DNA from: Sphingopyxis indica
GTDB lineage: Bacteria > Pseudomonadota > Alphaproteobacteria > Sphingomonadales > Sphingomonadaceae
Assembly: GCF_900188185.1 (NCBI RefSeq)
Contig: NZ_FZPA01000007.1
Span: 142,936 to 206,935, forward strand
Length of the DNA stretch: 64,000 nt
Reading direction: 5' to 3'
Shown: positions 43,940 through 53,161 of the stretch, one piece after another
Layout: every line of letters begins with the position of its first letter
Position numbering within the stretch: position 1 is the first letter of the stretch
Position numbers and translations under genes: made by a program
The notes under the pieces: generated by a model
Seen by the model: the letters and a program-made list of their open reading frames with translations, nothing else
The model's database searches: none
Told to the model about the DNA's origin: nothing

Positions 43940-44992
43940 TCATTCCGCCAGCTCGGCGAGCGCCCATGCCGCCGCGTCGGCGACCGCCGGCGAGGCGTCG
44001 CGGGTCAGCTCGGCGAGCCGCGTGCGAAAGCGTGGATCGCCGCTGTTCCCCGCGGCGATCGCCGCGTTGCGCACCATGCGGTCGCGCCCGATGCGCTTGA
44101 TCGGCGAGCCTGCAAAAACCTGCCGGAACCCGGCATCGTCGAGCGCGAGCAGGTCGGCGAGCGCGGGCGCCGCAAGCTCGCCGCGCGGCAGGAAGGCGCG
44201 GTGCCGCGCGGCGGTATCGGCGAATTTGTTCCACGGGCACACCGCGAGGCAATCGTCGCAGCCATAGATGCGATTGCCGATCGCGTGCCTGAACTCTTCG
44301 GGGATCGGCCCCGCATGTTCGATCGTGAGATAGGAGATGCAGCGCCGGGCATCGAGCCGGTACGGCGCGGGAAAGGCCTGCGTCGGACACGCATCCTGAC
44401 ACGCCCGGCAACTGCCGCAGTGATCGCGCCCCGGCGCGCTTGGCACGAGGTCGAGCGTCGTATAGATCGCGCCGAGGAACAGCCAGCTGCCATGGTCGCG
44501 GCTGACCATATTGGTGTGCTTGCCCTGCCAGCCGAGCCCCGCGGCGGCGGCGAGCGGCTTTTCCATCACCGGCGCGGTATCGACGAACACCTTGACCTCG
44601 GCGCCCGGCGCTTCGGCGACGAGCCAGCGCGCAACCGCTTTCAGCGCCTTTTTGACGACATCATGATAATCGGCGCCCTGCGCATAGACCGAAATGCGCC
44701 CGCGTGTCCGATGATCGGCGAGCGCCAGCGGGTCTTCGGCGGGGGCATAGCTCATGCCGAGCGCGATCACCGACCGGACTTCGGGCCACAGGCCCTTGGG
44801 CGAGCCGCGCTGCTCCGCGCGGCTTTCCATCCAGATCATCTCGCCGTGGCACCCCTCGGCGAGCCAGGCGTCGAGGCGCGCCGCGGTCTCGGGCGCCGCG
44901 TCGGCGCGCGCGATGCCGAAGGCGGCGAAGCCATGTGCGCGCGCGACCGCTTCGAGGCGGTCTTCGAGAGGGGGCAAGGCCTTGGCAACCAT
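43940..44992 (-). CDS. queG: Epoxyqueuosine reductase
   Basis: Cobalamin-dependent iron-sulfur enzyme for the last step of queuosine tRNA modification. The 350-aa protein has two [4Fe-4S] clusters formed by [16 protein letters not shown] and [13 protein letters not shown], an N-terminal [17 protein letters not shown], and a C-terminal HEAT-like tail ([20 protein letters not shown]). The length is normal for QueG. Confidence 0.94.
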   Translation of the reverse strand: MVAKALPPLEDRLEAVARAHGFAAFGIARADAAPETAARLDAWLAEGCHGEMIWMESRAEQRGSPKGLWPEVRSVIALGMSYAPAEDPLALADHRTRGRISVYAQGADYHDVVKKALKAVARWLVAEAPGAEVKVFVDTAPVMEKPLAAAAGLGWQGKHTNMVSRDHGSWLFLGAIYTTLDLVPSAPGRDHCGSCRACQDACPTQAFPAPYRLDARRCISYLTIEHAGPIPEEFRHAIGNRIYGCDDCLAVCPWNKFADTAARHRAFLPRGELAAPALADLLALDDAGFRQVFAGSPIKRIGRDRMVRNAAIAAGNSGDPRFRTRLAELTRDASPAVADAAAWALAELAE

Positions 44993-45047
44993 TGCCCCCT
45001 ATACGACAGCCGCCCGGCCGTGCCATAGCCTGGCGGTAACACATCCT

Positions 45048-45166
45048 CCGTTCGTCCTGAGGAGGGGCTGAGCGAAGTCGAAGACCCGTCTCGAAGGACG
45101 CCAGCGCCGCGCATGGTCCTTCGAGATGCGATTTCGACAAGCTCAATCGCTCCTCAGGACGAACGG
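45048..45166. repeat. Long imperfect inverted repeat (CCTGAGGAG family)
   Basis: CCGTTCGTCCTGAGGAG at the left end pairs with CTCCTCAGGACGAACGG at the right end. Inner segments GGGGCTGAGCGAAGTCGAA and TTCGACAAGCTCAATCGCTC also pair. This is a repeat type common in sphingomonad intergenic DNA; it lies 35 bp before the start of the ABC ATPase. Confidence 0.8.
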
Positions 45167-45200
45167 GTCAGCTGACAGACCCCAAATCGAGGACCGGATT

Positions 45201-46151
45201 TTGACCGAATATTGCGTCGAGGCGCGCGACCTCACCAAATATTTCGAGGCGTTCAAGGCGGTCGATCACGTCAGCCTTTTGGTGCCGGCGGGCAGCATTT
45301 ACGGCGTGCTCGGCCCCAATGGCGCGGGCAAGACGACCAGCCTGCGCATGACGCTCGGCATCATCGACCCCGATGCGGGCACGAGCCGGCTGCTGGGCGG
45401 GTTCAAGCCGCAAAGCGTGCGCCATCGCATCGGCTATCTGCCCGAGGAACGCGGCCTCTATCCCGGCATGAAGGCGCGCGAGGCGATCGCCTTCATGGGC
45501 GCGCTGCGCGGGCTCGACTGGGCCGAGGGGCGCCGCCGCGCGGGCGATTTCATGGCCGAGCTGGGGCTCGAGCGCGTGATCGACGAAAAGATCCGCAAGA
45601 TGTCGAAGGGCATGGCGCAGATGGTCCAGCTGATCGGCTCGATCGTCCACGCCCCCGACCTGATCGTCCTCGACGAGCCTTTCTCGGGGCTCGATCCGGT
45701 CAATCAGGAACGGCTCGAAATGCTCGTGCGGCGCGAGCGCGAGCGCGGCGCGACGATCCTCTTTTCGACGCATGTGATGGCGCACGCCGAGCGATTGTGC
45801 GACCGCATCGCGATCATCGCGCGCTCGGCGCGGCGCTTCGAGGGCACGGTCGACGAGGCGCGCGCGCTGCTGCCGATGCAGGTGCGCTACACCCCGCGCG
45901 ACGCGGCGGGCGACGTCGCGGCGATGCTGCCGCCGGGTGCCGAGCGGCGCGGCGCCGACTGGCATTTCGCGATTGAGGGCGACGCGGTCGAGCCGCTGCT
46001 CGCGCGCATCACCGCGAGCGGGCACGGGGTCGCGGGCCTGTCGATCAGCCGCCCCGGCCTCCACGACGCCTTCGTCCATATCGTCCGTCAGGTCGACGCC
46101 GGCTTCGAGGCCGATGCGCAAGCCGACGCCATCGAGGAGTCCGCCGCGTGA
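45201..46151 (+). CDS. ABC exporter ATP-binding protein (NatA-like)
   Basis: 316-aa ATPase with LGPNGAGKTTSLRM (Walker A), MSKGMAQMVQLIGSIVHAPD (signature) and LIVLDEPFSGLDPVNQERLE (Walker B). The domain after the ATPase carries a DUF4162-type tail as in ABC-2 exporters. I chose the TTG at 45201 (L-T-E-Y-C-V-E-A-R-D-L) with GAGGACC upstream; the frame upstream of it is made of repeat DNA. The permease gene follows with GTGA overlap. NatAB-like sodium efflux is one possibility, drug or lipid export another. Confidence 0.87.
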   Translation: MTEYCVEARDLTKYFEAFKAVDHVSLLVPAGSIYGVLGPNGAGKTTSLRMTLGIIDPDAGTSRLLGGFKPQSVRHRIGYLPEERGLYPGMKAREAIAFMGALRGLDWAEGRRRAGDFMAELGLERVIDEKIRKMSKGMAQMVQLIGSIVHAPDLIVLDEPFSGLDPVNQERLEMLVRRERERGATILFSTHVMAHAERLCDRIAIIARSARRFEGTVDEARALLPMQVRYTPRDAAGDVAAMLPPGAERRGADWHFAIEGDAVEPLLARITASGHGVAGLSISRPGLHDAFVHIVRQVDAGFEADAQADAIEESAA

Positions 46152-47425
46152 CGCCTTTCCTCCGCAACATCTTCGTGGTTGCGCGGCGCGACTTTCTGGC
46201 GATCGTCGCGACCCCGACCTTTCTCCTCTTCCTGCTTGCGCCGCTGTTCATGATCGGCATGGGCGCGCTCGGCGGCTTCGGCGCCTCGCAGCTCGCCGAC
46301 AGCGCGCGCGGCGCGGGGCGCATCGTCGCGATTGCGGGTCCGGCCGATGTCGAGCCGCTGCGCGCCGCCGACGCGCGGCTGCGCGATGCGCTGCCCGGCG
46401 ACAAGCCGCCGGCGCTCGAACTGCGCGTCGCCGCGCGCGACGTCGATCCGGTCGCGGTCGCGCAGGAAAAGGGGGCCGACACCTATGCGGTGATGAGCGG
46501 TCCGCTCGCCGCCCCGCGCATCGTCGAGCGCGAGGAGGGCAGCCGGTCGGGCGCCTATCTGGCGCTGCTCGCGACCGACGTGCTGCGCGACCGTGCCGCG
46601 GGTGCCGTCGCCCCTGCGGCGCCGCGCTTTGAAAATCTAAAGAAAGGCGGCACGAGCATCGCCGCACAGCAGGGGCTGGGCCTTGGTGCGGTCTTCGTCA
46701 TCTTCCTTCTGACCCTGCTCCTCGCCGGTCAGTCGGTCGGGATGCTCGCCGAGGAAAAGGGCAACAAGGTGATCGAGATCCTTGCCGCTGCGGTGCCGCT
46801 CGAAAGCGTCTTCCTCGGCAAGCTGCTCGGGCTGCTCGGCGTCGCAATCCTCTTCATCGCCTTCTGGACCGCGATGGCGGTCGGCGGCGGGCTGATCGCG
46901 ATGACGCAGCTCGACCCCGGCGCGCTCGCGAACGCCGGCGCCGCGTCGGCGAACGCGCAGGCGACTTCGGCCGCGTTCGGCGTCACGCCCGCGACCGGCT
47001 GGCCCTTCTTCATCCTGATCATGCTCGCCTATTTCATCATGTCCTTCCTGCTCCTCGGCGCGATCTTCCTCGGCGTCGGCGCGCAGGCGGGGACGGTGCG
47101 CGAAATCCAGATGCTCAGCCTGCCGATCACCATCCTTCAGGTCGCGATGTTCAGCCTCTGCTCGGGCGCCGCCAACGCGCCGGGCAGCAGCGTCGCGACG
47201 ATCGCGCAGATCATTCCCTTCTCGTCGCCGATGGCGATGGCGGCGCGCGCCGCGACCGACGATGCGAAGGCGGTCCACCTGCTCGCGCTCGGCTGGCAGG
47301 CGATCTGGGTCGCGCTCGTCGTCACCCTGTCGGTCCGTCTCTTCCGCTCGGGCGTGCTCAGCGGGCGGAGCAGTTGGAAATTCTGGGAGCGGGGCGCGAA
47401 GGCGGTCGCCGCCGGTGATCAATAG
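46148..47425 (+). CDS. ABC-2 type exporter permease (NatB-like)
   Basis: 425-aa membrane protein of the ABC-2/NatB type: one N-terminal helix (TFLLFLLAPLFMIGMGALGG), a large periplasmic domain (about residues 45-180), then five or six helices including VFVIFLLTLLLAGQSVGMLA, IAFWTAMAVGGGLIAMTQL and LLGAIFLGVGAQAGTVREIQ. EEKGNKVIEILAAAVPLESV is the family's conserved cytoplasmic loop. It starts with GTG, overlapping the ATPase stop. Confidence 0.87.
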   Translation: MTPFLRNIFVVARRDFLAIVATPTFLLFLLAPLFMIGMGALGGFGASQLADSARGAGRIVAIAGPADVEPLRAADARLRDALPGDKPPALELRVAARDVDPVAVAQEKGADTYAVMSGPLAAPRIVEREEGSRSGAYLALLATDVLRDRAAGAVAPAAPRFENLKKGGTSIAAQQGLGLGAVFVIFLLTLLLAGQSVGMLAEEKGNKVIEILAAAVPLESVFLGKLLGLLGVAILFIAFWTAMAVGGGLIAMTQLDPGALANAGAASANAQATSAAFGVTPATGWPFFILIMLAYFIMSFLLLGAIFLGVGAQAGTVREIQMLSLPITILQVAMFSLCSGAANAPGSSVATIAQIIPFSSPMAMAARAATDDAKAVHLLALGWQAIWVALVVTLSVRLFRSGVLSGRSSWKFWERGAKAVAAGDQ

Positions 47426-47516
47426 CAGCCGCCGGGCTGAAGGAAGAGAGCGGCGTAGGGATGCGAAGGCCGCGCGGCAAGCGAGCAACGCGCTGTGCCG
47501 CGGGTGACGGCAAGAT

Positions 47517-47656
47517 TTGTCCCACGCGAAGACGCGAAGATGTCGCGCTTGCCGCGAAGCGGCTTTTCCCTTTCGCGTTGCGGCGGACGCGGCGATGAAG
47601 GGAAAGGCGGCCTAGCGGCTGCGAACCGGCCCCTTCGCGTCTTCGCGCGAAACAAA
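47517..47656. repeat. Octamer-arm inverted repeat element (e)
   Basis: The left arm TTTGTCCCACGCGAAGACGC(GAAG) pairs with the right arm CTTCGCGTCTTCGCGCGAAA(CAAA). The unit is ACGCGAAG. In this copy the core is inverted: GCCGCGAAGCGGC is near the left arm and the GGCC-rich hairpin near the right. Confidence 0.82.
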
Positions 47657-47763
47657 AATCCCGGTCCGCCGGTTTCAACCAACGCCCTCTGCGCGTGCCT
47701 TCTCGCACCACAAGATGTCCGCTCCCCACCCCCAAAGCTGTCCTCTCCGCGCAGACCTCGCCC

Positions 47764-47792
47764 AAAAAAAGGGGCGCCGCGGCGGGCGCCCC
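47764..47792 (-). terminator. Rho-independent terminator of the TonB receptor gene
   Basis: On the minus strand GGGGCGCC pairs with GGCGCCCC around a short loop and is followed by seven Ts. It lies 26 bp after the receptor stop. Confidence 0.85.
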
Positions 47793-47817
47793 TTTCCCCC
47801 TTGTCGATGGCGCGACG

Positions 47818-50166
47818 TCAGAACTTCACGGTGCCGCTGACGAAGACCTGGCGCGGGTTGCCGTAAAAGGCGGTCAGCGTGCCTTCGGTGCCGAGCGCCG
47901 ATTGCGGCAGGCCGTTCGCGCCGGGGATGATCGCGCCCGTCGTCGGATCGGTCACGACGAAGGTGTAGCCCGACGTCTTGTATTTCTTGTTGGTCAGATT
48001 CCTGCCGAAGATGCCGAGGCTCCAGCGGTCGCCGGGCGCGGTATAGACGAGGCTCGCGTCGAGCAGCGCAAATCCCTTCTGGTCGATATAGGGGTTGGGG
48101 ATTTCGAACTGATAGGTCTTGCTGCGATAGGACAGCGTCGTGCGGAAGCCGAGGTCGCCGTCGCCGGCCGGGACCGAATAGTCGAGTGTGCCGCTCGCGG
48201 TCCATTTCGGCGTATTCTGCACCTCGCGATAGTCGGCGACGTCGGTGGGGACCCCGCCGATATTGGTGACATATTCCTTATAATCGGCGTCGATGAAGCC
48301 GAGCGCGGTCGAGAGTGTCAGCCGGTCGCCGGCCGCCGCGAGATCGTCGCCGAGGCGCGCGCGGCCTTCGAACTCGACGCCCTTGAAGGTCGCCTTGCCC
48401 GCGTTCGACACGACGCCGCAGAAGGTCTGGATGCCGCCGACGTTGCACGCGACCGATCCCGGGATCTGGACGTCGGTGTAATCGGCATAAAAGGCCGCGA
48501 TCGCGACGTCGAGCCGCCGGTCGAGCAGGCTGCCCTTATAGCCGAGCTCGTAGCTTTCGACCTGTTCGGGGCGGAAGCTGAGGAAGTCGGCGACCTCGGC
48601 GTCGGTCGGGTTGCCGGGATCGGCGGCCGGCGCGTTGACCCCGACGCCGCGCGGGTCGAAGCCGCCGCCCTTGAAGCCCTGCGAATAGCTTGCGTAGAGA
48701 TTATGGTCGGGCGTCGGCTGGAATTGCAGCGAGACGCGCGGGGTGAATTTGTTGAAGTTGCGGCTGCCCTCGAAATCGGTGCTCGGGGTGCCGAAGGGAA
48801 CCCCCGCGCCGCCGAAGACCGGCGATCCGCCGCCGAGATAATTCTGGCGCAGGATCGACGCGGTGCGCTTGTCCCACGTATAGCGGCCGCCGACCGACAG
48901 GCTGAGCCGGTCGGTGAAATCATAGGTGAAGTCGCCGAAGATCGCATAGGTTTCGGTATCGACATCGGCCTCGGTAAAGGCGGTGAAGCCGGCGAAGGTG
49001 TTGAACAGGCGGACGTCGAACAAGGTGTCGGCGCTCGCGTTCAGATAATAGAAGCCGAGCAGGCCCTTCAGCCGGTCGCCTTCGTAGAGAAGCTGGAATT
49101 CCTGGCTGACCTGTTCGTTGAAATAATAGCCGGGGACGTCGAGGTCGGCGGCGGGCAGCGCGTCGAAGTCGATCGGGGTCGCCGAATTATCCTTGCGCCA
49201 CGCGCTGATCGAACGCAGCGTCAGCGCGTCGCCGAGTTCGGCCGAGACGTTCATCGCGAGGCCGTACGCTTCGATTTCCTGGCGGGGATCGTTGAGCCCG
49301 CCGCGGCTGTCATAGACGTCGTCGAGCACCGGCTGATCGGTCGCGAGCGACGGGATCAGGCGATGGCCGCCGCGCGGATCGCTCTTGTCCTTGGTATAGT
49401 CGCCTGAGATGCGGATCAGCACCGGCTCGCCATAGCCGCCGAGCTCGACGGTGCCGCGCGCCGCCCAGACATCCTTGTTGTAATTTTCAAGGCCGGTGGT
49501 GGCATTGTCGCCAAAACCGCCGCGCGACAGGCGCGCGCCCGCGGCGCCGATGCGCAGCAGGTTGCCGATCGGCGCGCTCGCGCTTACGACGAGGTCGGCC
49601 TGGTCGTAGGTGCCATAGGTGCCCTTGAGCGTGAGCGACGGGTCCTCGGGCAGCGGTTTGGTGACATATTTGACCGCGCCGCCGATCGTGTTGCGGCCAT
49701 AGAGCGTGCCCTGCGGCCCGCGCAGCACCTCGATCCGCTCGACGTCGTAGATGTCGAGCACCGCGGCCTGCGGGCGGTTGAGATAGACATCGTCGAGATA
49801 GATGCCGACGCCCTGTTCGAAGCCCGACACGGGGTCCTGCTGGCCGACGCCGCGGATGAAGGCGGTGAGCGTCGAGTTCGAGCCGCGCGACACTTCGAGC
49901 GTCGTGTTCGGGGTGGTCTGGCCGATGTCGGTGATGTCCATCGCGCCCGCCTTGTCCAGCGCGTCGCCCGAATAGGCGGTGATCGCGACCGGCACGTCGA
50001 TCAGCCGCTCGTCGCGGCGGCGCGCGGTGACGATGATCGCATTGTCGCCGTCCTCGGCGCTTGCGCCGCTTTCTTCCTGCGCAAGGGCGGCGGGCGCGAA
50101 GGCGAGCAGCGACAGCGCGCTCGATGCGCAGACGATGGTGCGGAAGCGGCGGGCGAACGGACGCAT
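47818..50166 (-). CDS. TonB-dependent outer-membrane receptor
   Basis: 782-aa receptor with a signal peptide (MRPFARRFRTIVCASSALSL...AALA), a TonB-box-like segment (AIIVTARRRDERLIDVPVAI), the plug (NTTLEVSRGSNSTLTAFIRG; YDVERIEVLRGPQGTLYGRN) and a 22-strand barrel ending in a final Phe-rich strand (RQVFVSGTVKF). The ligand is unknown; this large receptor class in sphingomonads takes up siderophores, cobalamin, plant or aromatic compounds. A TetR gene is divergent, with an inverted repeat between. Confidence 0.94.
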   Translation of the reverse strand: MRPFARRFRTIVCASSALSLLAFAPAALAQEESGASAEDGDNAIIVTARRRDERLIDVPVAITAYSGDALDKAGAMDITDIGQTTPNTTLEVSRGSNSTLTAFIRGVGQQDPVSGFEQGVGIYLDDVYLNRPQAAVLDIYDVERIEVLRGPQGTLYGRNTIGGAVKYVTKPLPEDPSLTLKGTYGTYDQADLVVSASAPIGNLLRIGAAGARLSRGGFGDNATTGLENYNKDVWAARGTVELGGYGEPVLIRISGDYTKDKSDPRGGHRLIPSLATDQPVLDDVYDSRGGLNDPRQEIEAYGLAMNVSAELGDALTLRSISAWRKDNSATPIDFDALPAADLDVPGYYFNEQVSQEFQLLYEGDRLKGLLGFYYLNASADTLFDVRLFNTFAGFTAFTEADVDTETYAIFGDFTYDFTDRLSLSVGGRYTWDKRTASILRQNYLGGGSPVFGGAGVPFGTPSTDFEGSRNFNKFTPRVSLQFQPTPDHNLYASYSQGFKGGGFDPRGVGVNAPAADPGNPTDAEVADFLSFRPEQVESYELGYKGSLLDRRLDVAIAAFYADYTDVQIPGSVACNVGGIQTFCGVVSNAGKATFKGVEFEGRARLGDDLAAAGDRLTLSTALGFIDADYKEYVTNIGGVPTDVADYREVQNTPKWTASGTLDYSVPAGDGDLGFRTTLSYRSKTYQFEIPNPYIDQKGFALLDASLVYTAPGDRWSLGIFGRNLTNKKYKTSGYTFVVTDPTTGAIIPGANGLPQSALGTEGTLTAFYGNPRQVFVSGTVKF

Positions 50167-50265
50167 GTGAACTCTCCCTTGTGCGCGGACGGCCCCTCGC
50201 CGCCCGTTTCGTCATTTTCTTGGGCCGGGCGCTTGCCAAGCCGTGATGCACTCAATAATGAAAGG

Positions 50266-50279
50266 TGAACCAAGTTTCA
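50266..50279. promoter_or_regulatory. Candidate TetR operator
   Basis: TGAACCAAGTTTCA, an inverted repeat TGAA-N6-TTCA, is in the 197-bp gap between the divergent TonB receptor and TetR genes, 100 bp upstream of each start. Confidence 0.4.
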
Positions 50280-50363
50280 ACTTATAAACCGGCCCGGGCA
50301 TTTTTTGCTTGCCACTGGTGCGCAAAAGCCACGATGCACCGGGATCGAGGGGGCAGGGGACGG

Positions 50364-51008
50364 ATGGCAGCGATGGATCAGGCGCAAGGCATGGCCGGGC
50401 GGGACGAAACGGCGAAGGGCGACAAGACGCCGCGCACCGAGCGCGGGCGGCGCACCTTGCGCAAGCTGCTCGACGCCGCGGCGGTCGAATTCGGCGAGCG
50501 CGGCTTTCACGACGCGTCGATCAGCGGCATCACGCGGCGCGCGGGGACCGCGCTCGGCAGCTTCTATACCTATTTCGATTCGAAAGAGGAAATCTTCCAG
50601 GCGCTCGTCCGCTATATGAGCGAGCAGCTGCGCGACCATGTGACCCCGATCGTTCAGGCCGCGCCCGACGAGATCGAGGCCGAACGCATCGGCCTCGCTT
50701 CCTTCCTCGGCTTCGTGCGCGAGCATAAGGAGATTTACCGCATCATCGACGAGGCCGAATTCGTCGATTACGCCAGCTATCGCCGCCACTATGAAACCAC
50801 GGTCGAACGCATCCGCCAGCGACTGGAGGCCGGCGCGGTGCGCGGCGAAATCCGGTCCGACGTCGGCGAGATCCACGCCTGGGCGATCGGCGGGATGAAT
50901 GTCTTTCTGGGGATGCGCTATGGCCTGTGGGACGCCGACGCCGACATCGAGGCTGTGGCCGCGATCGCCAATGATCTGCTGGCGAACGGGCTGAAGAGGA
51001 GGGATTGA
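50364..51008 (+). CDS. TetR family transcriptional regulator
   Basis: 214-aa regulator with an N-terminal helix-turn-helix: RRTLRKLLDAAAVEFGERGF followed by DASISGITRRAGTALGSFYT and YFDSKEEIFQALV, the typical TetR signature. The C-terminal ligand domain has FLGFVREHKEIYRIIDEAEF. The start at 50364 follows GGGGACGG. It probably controls the divergent TonB receptor, and its ligand may be the transported compound. Confidence 0.9.
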   Translation: MAAMDQAQGMAGRDETAKGDKTPRTERGRRTLRKLLDAAAVEFGERGFHDASISGITRRAGTALGSFYTYFDSKEEIFQALVRYMSEQLRDHVTPIVQAAPDEIEAERIGLASFLGFVREHKEIYRIIDEAEFVDYASYRRHYETTVERIRQRLEAGAVRGEIRSDVGEIHAWAIGGMNVFLGMRYGLWDADADIEAVAAIANDLLANGLKRRD

Positions 51009-51091
51009 GGGCGATCATTCCGTTGTCGTGGGACGGCGTCCATTGGAAGATTGAATGCCAGCTTGGGGGTGGATTCGAGACATTCGCCCAA

Positions 51092-51217
51092 CCCCTCCTC
51101 TTCAGAGGAGGGGCAGCGAGACTTACGCGCCTTGCGCGTTAGTCGCAGCGGGGTGGTCGCCTCGACCGAACGTCCAGCCAGCGCACCACCCCAAACCCCT
51201 CCTCTGAAGAGGAGGGG
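51092..51217. repeat. Three-hairpin REP-like element (copy 2)
   Basis: Outer hairpins CCCCTCCTCTTCAGAGGAGG(GG) and CCCCTCCTCTGAAGAGGAGG(GG) flank CAGCGAGACTTACGCGC-CTT-GCGCGTTAGTCGCAGCG and a GGGTGG/CCACCC pair. The layout is the same as 42459-42574, with different stem bases that still pair. Confidence 0.82.
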
Positions 51218-51260
51218 CTTAAGAAAGTCCGAAACCAGTCGGATGCCGCCTCCCAAACAT

Positions 51261-51322
51261 TTCGCGCAGAGACGCAGAGATTTTCACGTTTGCCCTCTGC
51301 GCTCTCTGCGCCTCTGCGCGAA
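51261..51322. repeat. Octamer-arm inverted repeat element, compact copy (f)
   Basis: The left arm TTCGCGCAGAGACGCAGAGA pairs with the right arm ending CTCTGCGCCTCTGCGCGAA. The unit is ACGCAGAG/GCGCAGAG. The two arms are only 14 bp apart, so the usual core of about 90 bp is absent. Confidence 0.82.
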
Positions 51323-51376
51323 TCTGGTGGTGACCTGACGTCCGAAATCGGTCTCAAACCGCCGCGAGCCGAGCGG

Positions 51377-51964
51377 TCAGCCCCGCGAGATCAGAAAGAT
51401 CGCATGTTCGGCGCGCCAGCTCGCGGCGGCGTCGCTCGTCGGCTTGTCGCCCGACAGATACCAGGCGCGTTCGACGCGGATTCCCTTGTCGGCGATCAGC
51501 TGGCGGAAGTCGCTGACGGTGACATGGTGGATGTTCGGCGTCTCGTACCAGGCGACGGGCAGCAGGCGCGTCACCGGCATCCGGCCGTTCCACAGCAGCG
51601 CGAGGCGGACGCGCCAGTGCGCGAAATTGGGGAAGCTGACGAAGGCGCGCGGCGCGATGCGCAGCAGTTCGCCGACGACGCGGTCGGGGCGCTCGGTGGT
51701 CTGAAGCGTCTGCGAGAGGATCGCATAGTCGAAACCGTCCGCGGGATAGTCGATAAGGTCGCGGTTCGCATCGCCCTGCACCACCGACTGGCCGCGCGCG
51801 ATCGCCGCGGTGACGTTCGACGGGTCGATTTCCAGCCCGCGCGCGTCGACGCCCTTGTCCCTGAGCGCCGCGATCAGCTCGCCGTCGCCGCAGCCGATGT
51901 CGAGCGCGCGCGCGCGCGCCGGAACCGCGGCGGCGATGATCGCAAGGTCGGGGCGCAGCGCCAT
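51377..51964 (-). CDS. metW: Methionine biosynthesis protein MetW
   Basis: 195-aa SAM-methyltransferase-like protein with LDIGCGDGELIAALRDKGVD (motif I), AILSQTLQTTERPDRVVGEL and the MetW-typical FPNFAHWRVRLALLWNGRMP. MetW acts with MetX in methionine synthesis; in many proteobacteria it forms a complex with MetX and activates it. It follows metX by 2 bp. Confidence 0.93.
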   Translation of the reverse strand: MALRPDLAIIAAAVPARARALDIGCGDGELIAALRDKGVDARGLEIDPSNVTAAIARGQSVVQGDANRDLIDYPADGFDYAILSQTLQTTERPDRVVGELLRIAPRAFVSFPNFAHWRVRLALLWNGRMPVTRLLPVAWYETPNIHHVTVSDFRQLIADKGIRVERAWYLSGDKPTSDAAASWRAEHAIFLISRG

Positions 51965-51966
51965 CG

Positions 51967-53088
51967 TCAGCCGCCGTTCTTGAGCGCGCCGGCGACGAGC
52001 CGGTCGAGCGCAGGGACGTCGAGCAGGAAGCTGTCGTGGCCGAAGGGCGCCGACAGCTCGACGAAGCTCGCCGCCGCGCCGACGCTTTGCAGCGCCTGGA
52101 CGATGCGGCGCGATTCGGCGGTCGGATAGAGCCAGTCGGTGTCGAAGCTGACGAGGGTGAAGCGCACGTCCTTGGCGCCCGCGAAGGCGCCCGCGAGGCG
52201 GCCGTCGTGCGGCTCGGCGAGGTCGAAATAGTCCATCGCGCGCGTGATGTAGAGATAGGCGTTGGCGTCGAAGCGGTCGGTGAAGGCGAGCCCCTGATAG
52301 CGCAGATAGGATTCGACCTGGAAATCGGCGTCGAAGCCGAAGGTCTTGGCCTCGCGCCCCTGCAGGCGGCGGCCGAATTTCTCGGTCAGCCCCGCTTCGG
52401 AAAGATAGGTGATGTGCGCCGCCATGCGCGCGACCGCGAGCCCCTTCGTCGGCGCGCGGTCGCTGCCGTAATATTGCCCGTCCTGCCAGTCGGGATCGGC
52501 CATGATCGCCTGCCGCCCGACCTCGTGGAACGCGATATTCTGCGCCGAATGGCGCGCCGCGCTGGCGATGACGATCGCCGAGGCGAGCCGTTCGGGCCAG
52601 GCCGAAGCCCAGGCGAGCGCCTGCATCCCGCCCATCGACCCGCCGATGACGGCATGAAGCCGCGCGATGCCGAGATGGTCGAGCAGCATCGCCTGCGCGC
52701 GCACCATGTCGCCGATCGTGATGACGGGGAATTGCATGCCGAGCGGCGCGCCGGTCGCGGCGTCGGGAGTCGCGGGGCCGCTCGACCCCATACAGCTGCC
52801 GAGGACATTGGCGCAGATCACGAAATAAAGGTCGGTGTCGACGGGCTTCCCCGGCCCGACCATCCGCGCCCACCAGCCGGGCTTGCCCGTTGCGGGATGA
52901 TCGCTCGCGACATATTGGTCGCCGGTGAGCGCGTGGCAGATCAGCACCGCATTGGATTTGTCGGCGGCAAGCGTGCCATAGCTTTGAAAGGCGATCGTCA
53001 CCGACGGCAGCGCCTGCCCGCTGTCGAGCGCCAGCGGCGCGTCGATCGTGACGCTGTGATGCTGAATCGCGTGGAGCCGGCTTGCCAT
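51967..53088 (-). CDS. metX: Homoserine O-acetyltransferase/succinyltransferase MetX
   Basis: Acylates homoserine for methionine synthesis. The 373-aa alpha/beta hydrolase has [13 protein letters not shown], the nucleophile Ser151 in [15 protein letters not shown], and the C-terminal [14 protein letters not shown] with the catalytic His and Asp. Whether it uses acetyl- or succinyl-CoA is not decided here. No SAM-II riboswitch was recognised upstream. The metX-metW pair diverges from hisC-tyrA, as in many alphaproteobacteria. Confidence 0.94.
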   Translation of the reverse strand: MASRLHAIQHHSVTIDAPLALDSGQALPSVTIAFQSYGTLAADKSNAVLICHALTGDQYVASDHPATGKPGWWARMVGPGKPVDTDLYFVICANVLGSCMGSSGPATPDAATGAPLGMQFPVITIGDMVRAQAMLLDHLGIARLHAVIGGSMGGMQALAWASAWPERLASAIVIASAARHSAQNIAFHEVGRQAIMADPDWQDGQYYGSDRAPTKGLAVARMAAHITYLSEAGLTEKFGRRLQGREAKTFGFDADFQVESYLRYQGLAFTDRFDANAYLYITRAMDYFDLAEPHDGRLAGAFAGAKDVRFTLVSFDTDWLYPTAESRRIVQALQSVGAAASFVELSAPFGHDSFLLDVPALDRLVAGALKNGG

Positions 53089-53161
53089 GGGAAGGCGGGG
53101 CTAAGCGGGCGCGCCGGGCGTGTCAACGATGCGCGCGGAAGACCCGGGGCTTGGATATACT

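Larger units (their letters stand above)
47426..47817. other. Gap between ABC permease and TonB receptor genes
   Basis: 392 bp without a supported gene. It contains an octamer-arm element (47517-47656) and the terminator of the TonB receptor gene (47764-47792). Confidence 0.6.
51009..51376. other. Gap between tetR and metW genes holding two repeat elements
   Basis: 368 bp with no supported gene. It holds the second three-hairpin element (51092-51217) and a compact octamer-arm element (51261-51322). Confidence 0.6.

Noticed and set aside
53089..53160. SAM-II riboswitch before metX
   Set aside because: Common upstream of alphaproteobacterial metX/metA, but no matching pseudoknot or conserved core was recognised in the 70 bp before repeats begin.
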